DNA from: Nitrospirota bacterium
GTDB taxonomy: Bacteria; Nitrospirota; Thermodesulfovibrionia; Thermodesulfovibrionales; JdFR-88
Length of the DNA: 64,000 nucleotides
Reading direction: 5' to 3'
Assembly (NCBI GenBank): GCA_021840255.1
Contig: JAKBYX010000004.1
Coordinates: 62,001 to 126,000 of the forward strand
The notes beneath the pieces were generated by a model, which saw nothing but the letters and a program-made list of their open reading frames with translations, had not been told where the DNA came from and searched no databases. Positions within the stretch are counted from its first letter, which is position 1. Each line of letters starts with the position of its first letter. A program made the translations under genes and the position numbers. Positions 19,423-27,545 of this stretch are shown piece after piece.

Positions 19423-19968
19423 ATGGAAAATGAAGCCTTGGAAGTCATATACACCCGGCGAAGCGTAAGAAGTTTCACGGGAGAGGCGATTTCCCGCGAA
19501 TCACTGATGAAGATCCTTAAAGCGGGTATGGCGGCCCCGTCGGCCAGGAACATCCAGCCGTGGGCGTTCGTGGCGGTTACGGAAAGGGGACCCCTTGACA
19601 GCCTGTGCGAGAGGCTTCCGTATGCCAAGATGCTGGATAAGGCGGGGGCGGCCATAATCGTATGCGGCCTGCCCGGCAAGGATGCGGTCTCTGTCGGACA
19701 ATACAAGGATGCGATTGGTGGAAAATATTGGGTGCTGGACTGTTCCGCGGCAGCCGAAAATATCCTCCTTGCGTGCCATGCCATGGGATTTGGGGCCGTA
19801 TGGACTGCGGCATATCCTAATGAGGACCGCATGGCCGTCGTAAGGGATGTTATCGGCGTCCCGGAAGACGTAATGCCGCTTGCCGTTATCCCGATCGGTG
19901 TCCCTAGGGACAAGGGAAAAGTGACTGACAAGTTCAAGGAAGCAAATATCCATTGGGATAGATGGTGA
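19423..19968 (+). CDS. Nitroreductase-family FMN protein
   Basis: A 181-residue nitroreductase-fold protein. It has the N-terminal phosphate-binding RRSVRSF (residues about 11-17), APSARNIQPW for FMN contacts, and the C-terminal VIPIGVPRDKGK segment typical of small one-domain members. The start is the ATG at 19423 with AGGAGG five bases before it; an upstream in-frame ATG has no such site. The flavoprotein could reduce nitro compounds, quinones or other substrates; the exact one is unclear. A GCCTCT/AGAGGC hairpin lies after the stop near 20006-20030, without a T-run. Confidence 0.88.
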   Translation: MENEALEVIYTRRSVRSFTGEAISRESLMKILKAGMAAPSARNIQPWAFVAVTERGPLDSLCERLPYAKMLDKAGAAIIVCGLPGKDAVSVGQYKDAIGGKYWVLDCSAAAENILLACHAMGFGAVWTAAYPNEDRMAVVRDVIGVPEDVMPLAVIPIGVPRDKGKVTDKFKEANIHWDRW

Positions 19969-20053
19969 TAATAGCTGTGCTTTAGCTTGTCCAGGCGGGG
20001 ATCGGCCTCTACCGCGTGCAGAGGCTTAATCTGCCTGATAATGTTGGGATGCC

Positions 20054-20071
20054 ATTATTATTATTATTATT
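20054..20071 (+). repeat. ATT trinucleotide repeat (six units)
   Basis: Six perfect ATT units end at the first base of the -35 box of the hicA promoter. Slippage here would shift upstream sequence relative to the promoter. Confidence 0.8.
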
Positions 20072-20100
20072 TGACTTGGTATCATTATTGATATTATAAT
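20071..20100 (+). promoter_or_regulatory. hicA promoter
   Basis: TTGACT (20071-20076), an 18-base spacer and a perfect TATAAT (20095-20100). The ATG of hicA lies six bases after the -10 box, so the mRNA would start at or within the start codon. Confidence 0.6.
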
Positions 20101-20105
20101 TTCAA

Positions 20106-20366
20106 ATGAATAGGATTGCCAAAATCGTTTCCATGATGAAAAGCAATCCTCAGGACATACGGTTTGCGGATTTGTGCATGGTCTGTGACCATTATTTCGG
20201 GCCGGCCAGGCATAGGGGCGGCAGTCACAGGATATACAAAACGCCGTGGCAGGGCGACCCGCGCATTAACATTCAAGACGATAAGGGAAAGGCCAAGGCA
20301 TATCAGGTGAAACAAGTGCTAAGGGCCATCGAGATTTTGGAGGTGAATCATGGCCATGAAAAATGA
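20106..20366 (+). CDS. hicA: HicA-family mRNA interferase toxin
   Basis: An 86-residue toxin of the HicA family, a double-stranded-RNA-binding-like fold that cleaves mRNA during translation. The catalytic motif is visible as GGSHRIYKTP (GxSH) at about residues 38-47, followed by a short strand-rich end. The toxin comes first, as in HicAB loci, and overlaps hicB by 17 bases. There is no ribosome-binding site before the ATG at 20106, and the promoter directly abuts it. Met10 and Met11 (20133, 20136) are alternative starts. The N-terminal 25 residues are longer than in classical HicA of about 58 residues. Confidence 0.75.
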   Translation: MNRIAKIVSMMKSNPQDIRFADLCMVCDHYFGPARHRGGSHRIYKTPWQGDPRINIQDDKGKAKAYQVKQVLRAIEILEVNHGHEK

Positions 20367-20679
20367 CCATTATACTTACAGGGTGACATGGTCCGCGGAA
20401 GACAAGGAATATGTCGGCCTGTGCGCCGAATTTCCGAGCTTAAGCTGGCTTGCGAAAACGCCGGAGAGCGCGCTAAAGGGCATACGGAAGGTTGTCGCGG
20501 AGGCTATAGAGGACATGAAGAAATCAGGAGAACTCGTGCCAGAGCCGATAGCAAACCGGCATTACAGCGGGAAATTTGTCGTTCGGGTCACGCCGGAAAC
20601 CCACAAGGCGCTTGCTATAGAATCGGCCGAGACGGGGATAAGCCTTAACCGGCTTGCCGCCGCCAAATTGAGCCGCTAA
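20350..20679 (+). CDS. hicB: HicB-family antitoxin
   Basis: A 109-residue antitoxin. The N-terminal half has the HicB partial RNase H fold (YTYRVTWSAEDKEYVGLCAE, then SLSWLAKTPESALKGI). The C-terminus is a ribbon-helix-helix DNA-binding segment (KFVVRVTPETHKALAIESA) for autorepression. GGAGGTGAA precedes the ATG at 20350. Translational overlap with hicA fits a co-regulated pair; the toxin likely depends on this protein for neutralisation. The gap after it to 20909 has no recognisable gene. Confidence 0.85.
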   Translation: MAMKNDHYTYRVTWSAEDKEYVGLCAEFPSLSWLAKTPESALKGIRKVVAEAIEDMKKSGELVPEPIANRHYSGKFVVRVTPETHKALAIESAETGISLNRLAAAKLSR

Positions 20680-20909
20680 TTAGGATCAACCATAAAGGAC
20701 CTTGCCGGCCTTGAAAATCTTCTTGATAAAGGGATCACCAAGAGAAAGCCTCTCCAGACCCGCTTTTTAAAATGCTTTCTGGGTAGGTCAAAAATACAGC
20801 AGATGAACTTAGATATGCTATTGATGAAGCAAATCCCAAATTTTGTTATTTATTCCGATGAATTGCGTTTTTCTCTGCTCTAAATTTGCTGCACCCCTTC
20901 CGAGGGGGT

Positions 20910-20939
20910 TTGACGGAAGGCCAAAAAATCCTTTAAAAT
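20910..20939 (+). promoter_or_regulatory. tRNA-Leu promoter
   Basis: TTGACG (20910-20915), an 18-base spacer and TAAAAT (20934-20939), six bases before the mature tRNA. Confidence 0.55.
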
Positions 20940-20945
20940 CAATGA

Positions 20946-21030
20946 GCGAGAGTGGCGGAACTGGCAGACGCGCTGGACTTAGGATCCAGTGGGGCAACCT
21001 GTAGGGGTTCAAATCCCCTCTCTCGCACCA
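20946..21030 (+). tRNA. tRNA-Leu (anticodon TAG)
   Basis: An 85-base class II tRNA: acceptor GCGAGAG/CTCTCGC, anticodon stem CTGGA/TCCAG with TAG in the loop, long variable arm, T-arm GGGG-TTCAAAT-CCCC, and CCA encoded. Confidence 0.96.
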
Positions 21031-21231
21031 CTACCTTATTAAATCTGGACTCCCTGATTAAGGCTTTTGAAGTGAATTCCTTTCCGCACCGCATCTCTTC
21101 ATCTCGCATCAAAGCACGGTTTTGACCACCAGCCTCTTTTTATGTGACCTGCGGCACAGGACCCCGGCAAGAAAAGAACTACAATCTGTTTGAAGTATTT
21201 TTTATTTTTAAAAACTTCCGGGGGGGGAGCC

Positions 21232-21834
21232 ATGAAGAAAAGTCCATCGGCTGTTAAGAAAGAAAATCCGTTTTCCGGCTTAAGACCGCTTTATTTCTTT
21301 TTCCTAGTCCTGTTTTTGTTTGCTGCTGTGATCCTGACGTCCGCACCGGCCGTGAACGCACTGGAGAGTCTGCGGACGGGTATGAAGGGCCCCGATTTCG
21401 TTCTTAAAGACATGAACGGGCGGACTACGAAATTTGCCGGCATAGAAGGGCAAAAGCTTACCGTCCTGCTTTTCTGGTCTACATGGAGCGCGTACTCCAA
21501 ACAGGCCCTTGAACAGATGGAGCGCTTCTATAGCAAGTATAAGAGCAAAGGGTTGTCCGTCGTGGCCATAGACGTAGATGCCCAGGAGATCACGGGCCAG
21601 ACCCTCTCTCAGATAAAGTCAGAGATAGACGGCATGAAGCTGGACATTCCCGTTTCCATAGATTACGGGCTCGTCGCGTTCCATGATTACGGCGTCATAG
21701 CGGTGCCATCTACGGTGATACTGGACAAAAACCGGGTGATAAAATATGAGCTTGCCGGTTTCCCCTTGATCGGCTCAGATGACATGGCGGACTATATAGA
21801 AGCCAGCTTCAAGCCGGCCCCGCTGCTTCCGTGA
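21232..21834 (+). CDS. TlpA/thioredoxin-fold exported protein lacking both active-site Cys (paralogue 2)
   Basis: A 200-residue paralogue of the protein at 4043-4648, nearly identical from GQKLTVLLFWSTWSAYS through the AVPSTVILDKNRVIKYELAG stretch, with a divergent N-terminus. It has a hydrophobic signal or anchor (residues 21-44), the TlpA/AhpC fold, and WSAYS at 85-89 where WCxxC is expected. Ser86 and Ser89 replace both cysteines. GGGGGGGAG directly precedes the ATG at 21232. The gene stands upstream of hypF, with about 100 bases between. That both copies keep the same double change and the cis-Pro loop argues for selection on a non-redox role, rather than decay. Confidence 0.8.
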   Translation: MKKSPSAVKKENPFSGLRPLYFFFLVLFLFAAVILTSAPAVNALESLRTGMKGPDFVLKDMNGRTTKFAGIEGQKLTVLLFWSTWSAYSKQALEQMERFYSKYKSKGLSVVAIDVDAQEITGQTLSQIKSEIDGMKLDIPVSIDYGLVAFHDYGVIAVPSTVILDKNRVIKYELAGFPLIGSDDMADYIEASFKPAPLLP

Positions 21835-21940
21835 TCGCGGGGAAGGGGCAAAGACTGCTCTGAAGGGCAGCCTCCCGGCCTGGCCTAACCGGTTTTTGTT
21901 TTTGTTTCTAAAATTGCCCGAATAAAGTAAACTTTTGTGC

Positions 21941-24394
21941 ATGGGCCGGGTGTCCATAAATGTTTCCGGTATAGTGCAGGGCGTGGGTTTCAGGCCCTAT
22001 GTCTTCAGGCTGGCCCGTCGCATGGGACTGAAGGGTTTTGTTCAAAACACCGGCGGCGGGGTCCTTATAGAAGTGGAAGGGGGCAAAGAAGACACCCAGG
22101 GGTTCATGGAGCGGCTGAAGGCCGAAGCTCCGCCCCTTGCCAGCATAACCGCGCTTGATATCAGGGAATTGCCGCATGAAGAGGAATATGCCGATTTCAG
22201 GATAATAGAAAGCGAGGTTTCCCCCGCCCAAAGCGCGCCCTTTGCTGCCCCCTTTACTGCCGAAATCAGCGTGGATGTCTCTGTCTGCCCGGAATGCCTG
22301 GCAGAGATGTCCAACCCGAAGGACAGGCGTTATCTCTACCCTTTTATCAACTGCACCAACTGCGGGCCACGCTACAGCATAATAACGGAAACCCCCTACG
22401 ACCGGGAAAACACCACTATGTCCGCGTTCCGTATGTGCCCGGAATGCAAACGCGAATATACAGACCCCGCAAACAGGCGGTTCCACGCGGAGCCGGTTGC
22501 CTGCCCCGCCTGCGGACCATCTCTTTCTATTGAGCGGGCACTTTCCATAAACGGGGCAAAAAGTCAGGCCCCAAGTGATTCTCCTTCCGGGGATCCAATA
22601 GCCTTTGCGGTAAGAGCGCTTAAAGAGGGCGGCATCGTAGCCATAAAAGGGCTGGGCGGATTCCATCTGGCCTGTGACGCCGCAAATGAAACGGCCATCC
22701 GGGATCTGCGACGCAGAAAAAAAAGGGGCAATAAACCCTTTGCACTGATGGCTGCCTCCATGGAGAAGATAAAGCTCTTCTGCCATGTCTCCGCCGGGGA
22801 GGAACAAAAACTCCTGTCGCCTGAAAGGCCCGTTGTCCTTCTGAGGAAAAAAGATGGGTGTCCGCTGCCCTCCGCCATAGCGCCGGGAAACGGCAGGCTT
22901 GGTTTCATGCTCCCTTATACCCCTCTTCACTGGCTGTTGTTCAACTATCCAGGGCCGGATGGGAAGCGGACAGGAACAGGTTTTCATGCCCTTGTGATGA
23001 CCAGTGGCAACCTCTCCGATGAACCTATCGTCATTAGCAACGATGACGCCCTGAAAAGGCTCTCCGGCATCGCAGGCCACTTTGCGCTGCATGACCGGGA
23101 CATACACAACAGGGTGGACGATTCCGTCATATATGAAGTTTCTCCCGGAGGCGGGCCACCTTTTTTTGTCTTTGCCAGGCGGGCAAGGGGATATGCGCCA
23201 GGCTCAATCAGCCTGGGCGGGACGTATCGGGACCGGAAGGATTTCGTTTCCGGGAAGTTTGCGGGGCCGCAGGTTATGGGTGCGGGCGGAGACCTGAAAA
23301 ACACATTCACCCTTGCAAAAGACGGCAAGGCCGTTATGAGCCAGCACATAGGGGACATGGAAAACCCCAGGGCGCAGAAATTCTATCTGGAGACGCTCGA
23401 AAAACTGATGAGGCTTTTCAGAATTAGGCCTGAGGCGGTCGGGTACGACATGCATCCGGGCTACCACTCTTCTAATCTTATATTGGGTAATCTGATAAAG
23501 CTTGATGGGGAGCTGGACATGCCGCGAAAATTCGCCGTTCAGCACCACCACGCGCATATCGCCTCTGTTATGGCGGAGGCCGGCCTTACGGGGAAGGTGA
23601 TCGGAGTGGCCCTGGACGGGACCGGTTACGGAACGGACGGGACTTTATGGGGAGGGGAGTTCCTCATAGCGGACGCTGCCGGGTTTGAAAGGGCCGCCCA
23701 TTTCAGGCCCATCCCCCTTCCGGGAGCGGAGGCGGCCGTAAGGGAGCCATGGCGGGCCGCCATTGGGCTGCTGGGGCAGGCTTTCCCTGATGAAATGGTG
23801 CGTTCCCTTGCCCGGAAATCCGGCATCACCGGCAGACACACGGAGCCGGAGGTGGAAAATATCCTCAGGCTATCAAAAAAACCGGAGCTATCGCCTCTTT
23901 CCTCGGGAGCGGGGAGGCTCTTTGAGGCGTTCTCCTCCGTCCTTGGCCTTGTGGATGTAAATACCTTCGAGGCGGAGGCCGCCATTGCGCTTGAGAGCAT
24001 CTCGGAAGATTTTTCCATAAAAGATGAATATCCCTATGATATTGTTGATGGCCGAGGGGAAAAGCAAAACCTGGCTTTTTCGGCGGCCTTCGTTCAGGCC
24101 ATAGAAGAAAAGGCCCGCGGGGTGCCTGCGGGGGTGATATCGGCAAGGTTTCATAATACGGTCGCACGGGCCGTGTCGGAGACGGCCCTCAGGCTTTCAG
24201 CCGAAACAGGCATAAAAAACATAGTGCTTGGCGGGGGCGTTTTCCAGAACCGGTTTTTGACCGGGAGGGTAATTGAGAGGCTGTCTTTGGCCTGCGGGAT
24301 TCGCGTGCACACAAACCGGCTTGTCCCGCCCGGAGACGGCGGCATCAGCCTTGGTCAGGCGTTCATAGCAAGGGAGAGGTTTTTGTTGTCTTGA
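21941..24394 (+). CDS. hypF: Carbamoyltransferase HypF ([NiFe]-hydrogenase maturation)
   Basis: HypF transfers the carbamoyl group from carbamoyl phosphate to HypE for synthesis of the cyanide ligands of the [NiFe] centre. Order: acylphosphatase domain (residues 3-90, with VQGVGFRPYVFRLA), two zinc fingers (VCPECLAEM ... CTNCGPRYS and CPECKREY ... CPACGP), YrdC-like domain (GGIVAIKGLGGFHLACDAAN), and the Kae1-like domain with HHHAH (about residue 527) and GLGGGVFQ-type glycines (VLGGGVFQNRFL). Total 817 residues. The ATG at 21941 is used; a TTG two codons upstream is in frame. No strong SD is seen. Confidence 0.95.
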   Translation: MGRVSINVSGIVQGVGFRPYVFRLARRMGLKGFVQNTGGGVLIEVEGGKEDTQGFMERLKAEAPPLASITALDIRELPHEEEYADFRIIESEVSPAQSAPFAAPFTAEISVDVSVCPECLAEMSNPKDRRYLYPFINCTNCGPRYSIITETPYDRENTTMSAFRMCPECKREYTDPANRRFHAEPVACPACGPSLSIERALSINGAKSQAPSDSPSGDPIAFAVRALKEGGIVAIKGLGGFHLACDAANETAIRDLRRRKKRGNKPFALMAASMEKIKLFCHVSAGEEQKLLSPERPVVLLRKKDGCPLPSAIAPGNGRLGFMLPYTPLHWLLFNYPGPDGKRTGTGFHALVMTSGNLSDEPIVISNDDALKRLSGIAGHFALHDRDIHNRVDDSVIYEVSPGGGPPFFVFARRARGYAPGSISLGGTYRDRKDFVSGKFAGPQVMGAGGDLKNTFTLAKDGKAVMSQHIGDMENPRAQKFYLETLEKLMRLFRIRPEAVGYDMHPGYHSSNLILGNLIKLDGELDMPRKFAVQHHHAHIASVMAEAGLTGKVIGVALDGTGYGTDGTLWGGEFLIADAAGFERAAHFRPIPLPGAEAAVREPWRAAIGLLGQAFPDEMVRSLARKSGITGRHTEPEVENILRLSKKPELSPLSSGAGRLFEAFSSVLGLVDVNTFEAEAAIALESISEDFSIKDEYPYDIVDGRGEKQNLAFSAAFVQAIEEKARGVPAGVISARFHNTVARAVSETALRLSAETGIKNIVLGGGVFQNRFLTGRVIERLSLACGIRVHTNRLVPPGDGGISLGQAFIARERFLLS

Positions 24395-24492
24395 CTACTG
24401 AATAAAGAGATCAAAAAATCAAAAAAGGGGCAAGGGACTGGCCGGCATCACAAGATGAAAACAACGGGGGGAGATGGAAAGGATGAGGGAGG

Positions 24493-25605
24493 ATGGAAAG
24501 TAAAGGGGAGATAGAAAGGCTTGCAAGCGGGATCAACAGTCTTTTAAAAAAGGTTGGCAGGCCGGTAAAGCTGATGGAGGTCTGCGGCACTCACACAGTG
24601 GCGATATTCCGGCAGGGCCTTCGGGGGCTTTTCCCTGGGATAAGCTTCCTGTCCGGTCCGGGTTGTCCTGTTTGCGTTACCGCGAAAAGGGACATAGACT
24701 GCTCTATAATGATCGCAAAGCAGCCGGACGTTACTCTGATGACCTTTGGCGACATGATGAGGGTGCCAGGGGCCTTGGGGACTCTCAACGGGGCGCGGGC
24801 AGAGGGGGCGGATGTGAAGGTGGTCTATTCCCCCTTGGACGCCGTGAGCGCTGCGGAAAAAGAGAGGGGAAAAAACAGGAAGATAGTTTTTTTTGCCACC
24901 GGGTTTGAGACCACCATTCCGCTGGTTGCCGCCGCCCTGGAGCTGGCGCGCGGCTCCGGGCTGGACAACTTTTTCATATATTCCGTTCACAAACTGGTGC
25001 CTCCGGCCCTAAGGGCGCTCCTTTCCGTCAGGAAGGTGGACCTGGACGGGTTCATATTGCCGGGGCACGTGAGCGCGATAATCGGCGCGAGTCCATATGG
25101 GTTTCTGGCGGAGGATTTCCACATTCCGGCGGTCGTAACCGGGTTTGAAGCGGAGGAGATAATGGAAGGCGTCCTGATGCTCCTTGAGCAGATAACCTCC
25201 CGAAGCGCCAGGGTGGAGGTGGCATACAAAAAGGTGGTGAAGGATGCCGGCAACCAAAAGGCCCTTTTTCTTATGGATAAGTATTTCGAGCCTGTTGACG
25301 CCGAATGGAGGGGCATAGGAACGATCCCGGCCAGCGGGCTTAAGCTGAAGGAGGAGTGGAAGGCAATGGATGCCGAAAGTTTTTTTGATTTTAAACTGGC
25401 CCCCCACGTTTCTTCCGGCACATCTTCTGACAGCGGCTGCTCCTGCGGGGACATATTAAGAGGGCTCAAGCTGCCTGTGGATTGCAGGCTGTTTGGCTCT
25501 GGGTGCACGCCGGACCATCCCCTTGGAGCGTGCATGGTGAGCACGGAGGGAAGCTGCGCGGCCTATTACAAGTACGGCGCGTTTATCAAGAGGAATGGAC
25601 AATAA
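24493..25605 (+). CDS. hypD: HypD, Fe(CN)2CO scaffold protein
   Basis: An iron-sulfur protein that with HypC assembles the Fe(CN)2CO unit for hydrogenase. Conserved motifs are VCGTHTVAIFRQGL, FLSGPGCPVC, VTLMTFGDMMRVPG, FFATGFETTIP and the C-terminal CSCGDILRGLKLPVDCRLFG with further cysteines for the [4Fe-4S] cluster. Length is 370 residues. The gene follows hypF by 98 bases and overlaps hypE by 11. HypC, its usual partner, is not in the window. Confidence 0.96.
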   Translation: MESKGEIERLASGINSLLKKVGRPVKLMEVCGTHTVAIFRQGLRGLFPGISFLSGPGCPVCVTAKRDIDCSIMIAKQPDVTLMTFGDMMRVPGALGTLNGARAEGADVKVVYSPLDAVSAAEKERGKNRKIVFFATGFETTIPLVAAALELARGSGLDNFFIYSVHKLVPPALRALLSVRKVDLDGFILPGHVSAIIGASPYGFLAEDFHIPAVVTGFEAEEIMEGVLMLLEQITSRSARVEVAYKKVVKDAGNQKALFLMDKYFEPVDAEWRGIGTIPASGLKLKEEWKAMDAESFFDFKLAPHVSSGTSSDSGCSCGDILRGLKLPVDCRLFGSGCTPDHPLGACMVSTEGSCAAYYKYGAFIKRNGQ

Positions 25606-26665
25606 AGGGATGGAAAAGGAAAAAATAAAAATACTTCTGGGCCATGGCAGCGGCGGGCGGCTTATGAGAAAGCTTGTAAGTGAGGTCATCACGGCGGAAT
25701 TCGGAATGGAAGAGCCTCTCCTTGATTCGGCGATATTGGAGTTGAATTTGCCGGGGAAAGCGCCGGATGCGGGGGCTTCCCGCCTGGCTTTTACCACGGA
25801 CAGTTATGTCGTTTCCCCCGTTTTTTTCGAGGGTGGGGACATCGGGGACCTGGCCATAAACGGCACCGTCAACGACCTTGCGATGACCGGAGCGCAGCCG
25901 CTGGCCATCGCGGCCGGGTTCATAATAGAGGAGGGGTTTGCTGTCGAGGACCTTAAAAGAGTGGTCAGGTCGATGTCCCTCGCGGCCAAAAAGGCGGGGG
26001 TGCGGATAGTCACCGGGGACACCAAGGTGGTGGAGAAGGGCAAGGGAGACGGAATCTTCATAAACACCTCCGGCATCGGGACCATAGACCCCATGGCAAA
26101 AAACCTGTCCCCTCATAACATCAGGCCGGGGGATGCGATCATTGTAAGCGGGGACATGGGCAGGCACGGCATATCCGTAATGGCCCGCAGAAACGGGATA
26201 GATTTCGACCCTCCGCTTGAAAGCGATACGAAAGCCCTGAACGGACTTGTGAAACGTATTTTTTCGTTTTCAAATGGCGAAGCGGTAAAGGTGATGAGAG
26301 ACCCCACAAGGGGAGGGCTTGCCACGGTGCTGAAGGAGTTCGCGATGGACTCCGGGCTTACGATGGTGATAAGGGAAGAAGACGTTCCGGTTATGCCTGC
26401 GGTGAAGGGGGCGTGCGGCTTACTGGGGCTGGATCACCTTTACGCGGCCTGTGAGGGCGCACTTGTGGCAATAGTGGCGCCTGAGCTGGCGGAAAGCGTG
26501 CTTGAAGCCATGAGGCATGATGAAGCGGGCCGCGCAGCGGCGGCTATCGGCAGAGTGGTTGCGCCGGGCCAGTATCCGGACCGCTCTGTCATACTGGAGA
26601 CCCTGGCCGGGGGAGAGAGGCTGCTGGATATGCTGGCGGGGGAGCAGCTCCCGAGGATCTGCTGA
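25595..26665 (+). CDS. hypE: HypE, carbamoyl-dehydrating maturation protein
   Basis: An ATP-dependent enzyme that converts the thiocarbamate on its C-terminal Cys to thiocyanate. ILLGHGSGGRLMRKLV is the N-terminal motif, then TDSYVVSPVFFEGGDIGDLA and the characteristic C-terminus PRIC whose last Cys carries the group. 356 residues from 25595; a second in-frame ATG at 25610 is the alternative. It completes a hypF-D-E block and converges on hypB. Confidence 0.95.
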   Translation: MDNKGMEKEKIKILLGHGSGGRLMRKLVSEVITAEFGMEEPLLDSAILELNLPGKAPDAGASRLAFTTDSYVVSPVFFEGGDIGDLAINGTVNDLAMTGAQPLAIAAGFIIEEGFAVEDLKRVVRSMSLAAKKAGVRIVTGDTKVVEKGKGDGIFINTSGIGTIDPMAKNLSPHNIRPGDAIIVSGDMGRHGISVMARRNGIDFDPPLESDTKALNGLVKRIFSFSNGEAVKVMRDPTRGGLATVLKEFAMDSGLTMVIREEDVPVMPAVKGACGLLGLDHLYAACEGALVAIVAPELAESVLEAMRHDEAGRAAAAIGRVVAPGQYPDRSVILETLAGGERLLDMLAGEQLPRIC

Positions 26666-26668
26666 AAA

Positions 26669-26726
26669 GAACCTATCTCAAAAAAAATGGCTTTCGGTTG
26701 CAAGAAATCAATTTTGAGACAGGTTC
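26669..26726. repeat. 15-bp inverted repeat between hypE and hypB
   Basis: Arms GAACCTATCTCAAAA (26669-26683) and TTTTGAGACAGGTTC (26712-26726), 14 of 15 paired, loop 28 bases. It lies between convergent genes. It could be a bidirectional terminator or a very short transposon-end (MITE-like) relic. Confidence 0.65.
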
Positions 26727-26730
26727 TAAA

Positions 26731-27402
26731 CTATTTACGGTTTTTTTCTTTTTTCGCCTTCACCTTTTCAGATAGCCAGTCGATCCACCCGGACATGCCT
26801 TCGCCTTTTTTGGCCGATATCTCGAATATCTTAAGGCCTGGGTTCAGGGAAAAAGAATCCTTCCTTATTTTTTCCATGTCCACGTCCAGATGGGGGGCAA
26901 GGTCCATCTTGTTTATCAGAAGCGTGCTGGACTCCTGGAACATAAGCGGGTACTTCAGGGGTTTGTCTTCCCCCTCCGTTATCGAAAGGAGCATCGCCTT
27001 GGCGTCCTCCCCCACGTCGAACTCCGCGGGGCATACCAGGTTGCCCACGTTTTCTATTATCAGGAGGTCCAGCCCGGAAACAGGCAGCGAGGGCAATGTC
27101 TCCCTTATCATGTTCGCATCCAGGTGGCAGGCCCCTCCCGTGTTTATCTGGACCACTGGCACACCAAGCGCGCCTATTCTTTCGGCATCGCTTGTCCCCT
27201 GAATATCGCCTTCTATCACGCCTATCCTGATGCTGCTTCCAAGGGCGCGTATCGTACTTTCGATGACCGTGGTTTTGCCGGCCCCCGGAGAGGACATCAG
27301 GTTGATAACGAAAAGGCCCTTTTCCGCAAAAAGCCTGCGGTTTTCAGCGGCCAGACGGTCGTTTGCTTCGAGTATCTTTGATACCACGTTTATCTTAGCC
27401 AT
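26731..27402 (-). CDS. hypB: HypB, nickel-insertion GTPase
   Basis: A GTPase for nickel delivery to hydrogenase. The P-loop is NLMSSPGAGKTT, followed by GVIEGDIQGTSDAERI, HLDANMIRE and LLIIENVGNLVCPAEFDVGE. The N-terminal His- and Cys-rich metal-storage region found in some HypB proteins is absent; length is 223 residues. Transcribed toward hypE, with hgcA divergent on its other side. HypA is not found here. Confidence 0.95.
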   Translation of the reverse strand: MAKINVVSKILEANDRLAAENRRLFAEKGLFVINLMSSPGAGKTTVIESTIRALGSSIRIGVIEGDIQGTSDAERIGALGVPVVQINTGGACHLDANMIRETLPSLPVSGLDLLIIENVGNLVCPAEFDVGEDAKAMLLSITEGEDKPLKYPLMFQESSTLLINKMDLAPHLDVDMEKIRKDSFSLNPGLKIFEISAKKGEGMSGWIDWLSEKVKAKKEKNRK

Positions 27403-27466
27403 GAACGTCCCCCGTTGATCATTATTCCCCTAAGGGTTTTGGTTGTTTTCATTTTTAGCCGTCCCC

Positions 27467-27505
27467 GGACGCTAAAGTATAGCAGATTTCTATTTCGGAG
27501 CGTCC
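27467..27505. repeat. Inverted repeat upstream of hgcA
   Basis: GGACGCT (27467-27473) and AGCGTCC (27499-27505), seven base pairs around a 25-base loop, directly upstream of the candidate -35 box. An operator or a chance hairpin. Confidence 0.35.
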
Positions 27506-27509
27506 ATGC

Positions 27510-27538
27510 TTTACATCCTCTTCATTTATAGGTAAAAC
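27510..27538 (+). promoter_or_regulatory. Candidate hgcA promoter
   Basis: TTTACA (27510-27515), a 17-base spacer and TAAAAC (27533-27538), ending eight bases before the hgcA ATG. Predicted start near 27545, so the mRNA would be leaderless or nearly so. Confidence 0.4.
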
Positions 27539-27545
27539 TAAGGAC

